Shown here in pieces: positions 6,423-9,407 of a stretch of DNA of 9,407 nucleotides. How positions within the stretch are numbered: the stretch's first letter is position 1; each line of letters begins with the position of its first letter. Both the position numbers and the translations under genes were made by a program. The notes under the pieces were generated by a model. It ran no database searches. It was not told where the DNA came from and saw only the letters and a program-made list of their open reading frames with translations. The DNA is from an uncultured Ruminococcus sp. (GTDB taxonomy: Bacteria > Bacillota > Clostridia > Oscillospirales > Ruminococcaceae), in assembly GCF_946187255.1 (NCBI RefSeq), contig NZ_CAMHRZ010000129.1, positions 1 through 9,407 of the forward strand. The letters run 5' to 3'.

Positions 6423-7311
6423 CAACACCAAGCAGTTCCATAAGCCTTTCTTCACGCAGATCGTGATCTTCGATCAGGATATCGTCTATCTCGGCTGCAC
6501 CGTTTTCATGAGTTTTAATATAATCGCTGACTTTACACAATATTTGTTCATCGTAATTAAACTCACCCTCATATATTTCCGCTCTCAGTAACGGCGAAAA
6601 CAGCTCTCCGCAGTAAATATGCTTTAATGCTTCATAATGCAGACCGTCTTTGTTATAATACAGAATGAATGGCGAACAGCAGTCCTCACGGTCGGCGGAT
6701 ATCATAGTCTTCCATATCACAACAGCGTGAATTGTCGGGTGGAACGGTTCTGCGTCAAAGGTTATGATATCTCCCGGAACAAAGGGGGTCACAATATTAA
6801 GATCATCGTGATAATATTTTTCACCCTCGGTCTCAGCAGCCCAAACACTCCCGTTATGTCCGACAGTAAATCGTGCGGTGTACTCATATTCACCGTTTTT
6901 CAAGTCATATCTGGTAATGACATACCAGGTTATTGATGCATAGCCTTCCTCATCGAGATCTTCATCGTTCTTCTCTTCGATTATTGAATTTACAGCCTTA
7001 TGAAAAGAAACATACGGCGCACTTTCATCACAGTCATCACCGTCTTCTTCGTAATAGTGAACTGTTTTCAGGAATATTGCATCGCCCTGACTATCCATGA
7101 GCGACACAGCCTTTTCAAGATGCCTGACCGCATTGCTGAGATCGGCATCACTTTTCTTTGCAAGCCTTTTCATATCATGCAGCTTGTCACGGATATCAGC
7201 CCTTGCACACATTATCAGGTCAGCTATATCCTCAGCTTTCAGATATTCGCTATGTTCTTCCAGCCATCTGCGTGAAGTCCCACTTTCGATGTATTTGAGA
7301 TATTCTGTCAA
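6412..7311 (-). CDS. Protein of unknown function, 299 aa
   Basis: I do not recognise this family. It begins with TTG at 7311 (no ATG before residue 34), preceded by AAAGGAAG that overlaps the stop of the upstream metallophosphoesterase, giving a 15-base gap and likely translational coupling. The N-terminal 75 residues look helical and charged (YLKYIESGTSRRWLEEHSEYL, then RADIRDKLHDMKRLAKKSDAD), a middle acidic stretch lies at 88-123, and residues 126-235 look beta-rich with ITWYVITRYDL, FVPGDIITFDAEPFHP and IHAVVIWKT. No signal peptide or membrane segment is seen, so it is probably cytoplasmic. It is the last gene of the minus-strand operon, and its final codons form one arm of the shared terminator. 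Function unknown. Confidence 0.75.
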   Translation of the reverse strand: MTEYLKYIESGTSRRWLEEHSEYLKAEDIADLIMCARADIRDKLHDMKRLAKKSDADLSNAVRHLEKAVSLMDSQGDAIFLKTVHYYEEDGDDCDESAPYVSFHKAVNSIIEEKNDEDLDEEGYASITWYVITRYDLKNGEYEYTARFTVGHNGSVWAAETEGEKYYHDDLNIVTPFVPGDIITFDAEPFHPTIHAVVIWKTMISADREDCCSPFILYYNKDGLHYEALKHIYCGELFSPLLRAEIYEGEFNYDEQILCKVSDYIKTHENGAAEIDDILIEDHDLREERLMELLGVERG

Positions 7312-7326
7312 AATTACCAGCTTCCT

Positions 7327-8043
7327 TTAGTCTGCTATCCCGACCACATCATTATAAAGCACCGTTACACGTTGTTCGGGAATATCCATATCCGTATGAA
7401 AATGCCCGCAGTACCATTTCTTGTAGGTCACTCGTCTTAATACTTCATTGAGAAAATCTGCTGTCCTGCATGGGGACAGCTTGCGCGAAAACATCGGTAT
7501 CTGCGCAATTATGCTTTTGGGCAGAGTATGCGTCACGATGAGATCGACTTTATTATCATACCTTGCGAGATTTTCAAGGGCGGTTTCGATCTCATCATCG
7601 CTTGCTTCTTCTTTGCTCCACCAGCTGACACCCTCTATCCTCCAGCCTCTATCCGTGCTTGCCGCACCGCCAAATGTGAATATCTTCCTGTCTTCTATGG
7701 TGTAGACCTCGCCCCGTATCAGGTGAATAACATTCGGTGCATGAGGATGTACCTGCACCTTTCCGCCAAACATCTCACTGACTTCCTGCTCGCTCCACCA
7801 GTCGTGATTATCGTGGTTGCCGTCAATGAAAAGCACTGTGTAAGGCTTTTCACGCAGGTATTTTATCCAATGGCTGTACTCACCGTCTTCACCGTTTGAT
7901 GCTTCATATTCCTCAATATCACTCGGCAGAAACGGCAGACCGAAATCGCCTGCTATGATAAGTTTATCGTCCGAAGTAAGTCTTGCAGTATCAAGCTTAC
8001 CCATATCCGCACCGCAGTGGGTGTCTCCTGTCAGATATATCAT
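7327..8043 (-). CDS. Calcineurin-like metallophosphoesterase, 238 aa
   Basis: The metal-binding motifs of the calcineurin-like phosphoesterase superfamily appear in order: GDTH (Asp7, His9), AGDFG (Asp33), GNHDN (Asn76, His77), VTHT (His172) and GHFH (His214, His216). All core ligands of the two-metal centre are present, so an active phosphoesterase is expected; the substrate (protein, nucleotide or RNA phosphate) cannot be told. No signal peptide or membrane segment is present. The ATG at 8043 follows GAGGTGA by a normal spacing. It starts 15 bases after the CX5R phosphatase-like gene and ends 15 bases before the 299-residue gene, so all three are probably translated from one mRNA. Confidence 0.9.
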   Translation of the reverse strand: MIYLTGDTHCGADMGKLDTARLTSDDKLIIAGDFGLPFLPSDIEEYEASNGEDGEYSHWIKYLREKPYTVLFIDGNHDNHDWWSEQEVSEMFGGKVQVHPHAPNVIHLIRGEVYTIEDRKIFTFGGAASTDRGWRIEGVSWWSKEEASDDEIETALENLARYDNKVDLIVTHTLPKSIIAQIPMFSRKLSPCRTADFLNEVLRRVTYKKWYCGHFHTDMDIPEQRVTVLYNDVVGIAD

Positions 8044-8058
8044 TTTTTCACCTCAGAT

Positions 8059-8766
8059 CTATTTTTCCAGCGCATCATACAGCTTCCTGAAAACCAGCTG
8101 ATTGGGATACCGCTTGAAATCCGTGAACACCCAGATGCCGTCATGGTAGAAATGCTCTCGTATAGCCGCCGCACAGCCTGCACTCCTGCTTTGTCCGTAT
8201 TCGCACTGACAGATGATATCTCTGCCGCTGTTGTATGCTTCAACTATGAAACGCGCCATATCGTTTGCTTCGGAGAAATATGTATCGTAATCATAGCCCC
8301 TGTCGCCCAGCACATCAAGGTCGAGGTCGTCAAGCTCGCTGTAAAAAACAGTGTCGCACACTTTGCTGTAATCAATGTGGGTGTAGCTCTTGTTGATATG
8401 CTTTATGGCGGGGTCGTAAAAGCTGATGACAGCTGTGTTTTCGGGGAATTTCCCCTCTGCGATGAGTGTTTCGGCTTCTTCACGGGAATATATGGTAACG
8501 TCCATATCGAGCCTTGTCTTCCTCAATGCAAGACGGCGAAACCTCGCTTTTGCAGTCGCGCAGGTCTGAGCTACCCAATGACTCTCCGTATCAAGCATTT
8601 CGGATATCTCCCAGTTAGCCATACCCATGCCGATACTCAGGTAAAGCATTTCCTGGAATCTGTCGGACAGCGTGCTGATTATCATTGATAACCGCTCTGC
8701 TGAAAGCGGTTCGGGAGCGTTGATAAATTCGTTGAGCTTTGCCGCGTATTCATCTGAAATTTCCAT
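8059..8766 (-). CDS. Sigma-region-4-like HTH fused to CX5R tyrosine/dual-specificity phosphatase-like domain
   Basis: The 235-residue protein has two parts. Residues about 21-85 (LSAERLSMIISTLSDRFQEM, then ISEMLDTESHWVAQ and TAKARFRRL) resemble the helix-turn-helix of sigma-70 region 4 or related regulators. Residues about 108-235 resemble a compact dual-specificity phosphatase, with the P-loop ICQCEYGQSRSAG containing Cys188 and Arg194 in the CX5R arrangement, followed by a helix rich in Ala. Such enzymes use the cysteine to remove phosphate from tyrosine, serine/threonine or non-protein substrates. The ATG at 8766 lies 7 bases after AAAGGAG. It follows the 110-residue gene by 22 bases and precedes the metallophosphoesterase by 15. 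The HTH assignment is by eye and less certain than the P-loop. Confidence 0.8.
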   Translation of the reverse strand: MEISDEYAAKLNEFINAPEPLSAERLSMIISTLSDRFQEMLYLSIGMGMANWEISEMLDTESHWVAQTCATAKARFRRLALRKTRLDMDVTIYSREEAETLIAEGKFPENTAVISFYDPAIKHINKSYTHIDYSKVCDTVFYSELDDLDLDVLGDRGYDYDTYFSEANDMARFIVEAYNSGRDIICQCEYGQSRSAGCAAAIREHFYHDGIWVFTDFKRYPNQLVFRKLYDALEK

Positions 8767-8788
8767 GCAAAAACTCCTTTCTGTTCGG

Positions 8789-9121
8789 TCAAAAAACGTC
8801 GGTGTAACAGCGATAATGCCTGCTGTTGTCGTACTTTACTGTCACATCTCCGATCAGCCTGAACTTAATCTTGATTTCCTCAATATACTCCTGCCCGATA
8901 TGCGGACTCATGTAGATGCCCGCTTTTCCCTTGCCCGAAAGCTCTACGCGCCCCCGCGGGTAGTAGTCAAAGGGCTTACGGCAGCCTTTCGGGCGGACGA
9001 TATCCCAAAGCAGTTTGTGATTATAAGTGTCCCCGGATTTTGCAGTACCTTCGGGATACGAGCCATCAAAGGGGAATGCAAGCAGTTCATCATCGATCAG
9101 CCAGAATACACCTTTGTACAT
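8789..9121 (-). CDS. Hypothetical protein, 110 aa
   Basis: The family has no function that I can name. The protein is compact, with no membrane segment or signal peptide. It starts MYKGVFWLIDDELLAFPF and carries AKSGDTYNHKLLWD (27-40), a YPRGRVEL segment (54-61) and a C-terminal NSRHYRCYTDVF. The pattern of aromatic residues and short strands suggests a small alpha/beta or beta-rich domain. The ATG at 9121 is only 5 bases after the stop of the preceding gene, and TGAGG overlapping that stop serves as a weak ribosome binding site, implying translational coupling. It belongs to the same transcript as the phosphatase-like genes downstream. Confidence 0.75.
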   Translation of the reverse strand: MYKGVFWLIDDELLAFPFDGSYPEGTAKSGDTYNHKLLWDIVRPKGCRKPFDYYPRGRVELSGKGKAGIYMSPHIGQEYIEEIKIKFRLIGDVTVKYDNSRHYRCYTDVF

Positions 9122-9126
9122 CAGCC

Positions 9127-9407
9127 TCAGTTCAGCCCCTCAATGCTGACCCCCAGATAATCAGCCAGCTCGCCCCAGCGTGGACAATCCTTGACCTCTT
9201 TCATGCAGACATCGAACATAGCGCTCATTTTTTTCTTAAACTCGGGGTGAACGTTCAGCTCGTTGCAGAGATCAAAAAAACCTTCGCCGCACACAAGTGT
9301 GTCTTTCTGCACTACCATAACAGATATGAGGGGCAGACCCATGGCGTGGCAGTGCTTTGAAAGCTCGCCGATATGTGCGCCCACATCGTGCCCGGGAGCG
9401 CGGAGCG
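9127..9407 (-). CDS. Hypothetical protein, partial (N-terminus beyond right edge)
   Basis: A GTG at 9384 would allow an 85-residue protein, but the frame stays open to the window edge (LRAPGHDVGAHIGELSKHC) and the residues before the GTG fit the same fold, so the gene probably begins outside. The visible part has a helical start with HIGELSKHCHAMGLPLISV, a hydrophobic strand followed by VVQKDTLVCGEGFFDL, then a charged helical region and a closing CPRWGELADYLGVS. The GLPLISVMVV...GEGFF pattern is reminiscent of small Firmicutes hypothetical proteins of unknown role; I cannot name the family. It is the first visible gene of the minus-strand operon, and the promoter must lie further right. Confidence 0.6.
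   Translation of the reverse strand, partial: LRAPGHDVGAHIGELSKHCHAMGLPLISVMVVQKDTLVCGEGFFDLCNELNVHPEFKKKMSAMFDVCMKEVKDCPRWGELADYLGVSIEGLN

Noticed and set aside
8145..8152. A further GGTAGAAA copy in the CX5R phosphatase gene
   Set aside because: It is a single copy inside coding sequence far from the cluster; one chance 8-mer match in a window this size is not surprising.
8017..8688. Long plus-strand reading frame (223 residues) opposite the CX5R phosphatase gene
   Set aside because: The minus-strand protein has a recognisable P-loop and good ribosome binding site; the plus-strand frame has no known motif and is taken as a shadow.

Overview
The window looks like a low-to-medium GC Firmicutes genome, most likely a Ruminococcus-type Oscillospiraceae/Clostridia. 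The signs are strong GGAGG-type ribosome binding sites, textbook TTGACA/TATAAT promoters, frequent AGA/AGG/ATA codons, many Rho-independent terminators and the protein types present. This placement is inference from sequence style, not from a search.

Left part (1-1300, minus strand): a two-gene unit encodes a 96-residue winged-helix-like protein and a larger DNA-binding protein made of two tandem winged-helix repeats, which runs off the left edge. Upstream lies an attenuator-like pair of hairpins with a 7-base alternative pairing, then a cluster of five exact TTTCTACC repeats plus one near copy (GGTAGAAA on the coding strand), mostly spaced in whole or half helical turns. This resembles the replication-control or regulatory end of an integrated plasmid or conjugative element. 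An AT-rich stretch with short direct repeats (1300-1540) separates it from the next region.

Middle part (1540-6422, plus strand): three genes of chromosomal character. The first is a membrane protein joining a six-helix FUSC/aromatic-acid-exporter-like domain to a C-terminal HAD (Cof-like) domain that seems to have lost its catalytic nucleophile. The second is citrate synthase (gltA). The third is glutamine-dependent NAD+ synthase (nadE), 27 bases behind gltA and probably co-transcribed. The first two genes have nearly the same control region: an extended -10 sigma-A promoter, a transcript probably beginning at or beside an AUG, a shared AAGCAAnGGCGCT block and a strong intrinsic terminator just before the ribosome binding site. 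This suggests control by conditional termination.

Right part (6400-9407, minus strand): five tightly packed genes (gaps 5, 22, 15 and 15 bases) enter from the right edge and converge on nadE at a shared hairpin. In transcription order they are a partial hypothetical protein, a 110-residue hypothetical protein, a sigma-region-4-like HTH fused to a CX5R phosphatase-like domain, a calcineurin-like metallophosphoesterase, and a 299-residue protein of unknown function with a TTG start. The job of this unit is unknown; two unrelated phosphatase-type proteins side by side are its main clue.

No tRNA, rRNA, insertion sequence or CRISPR array was seen.
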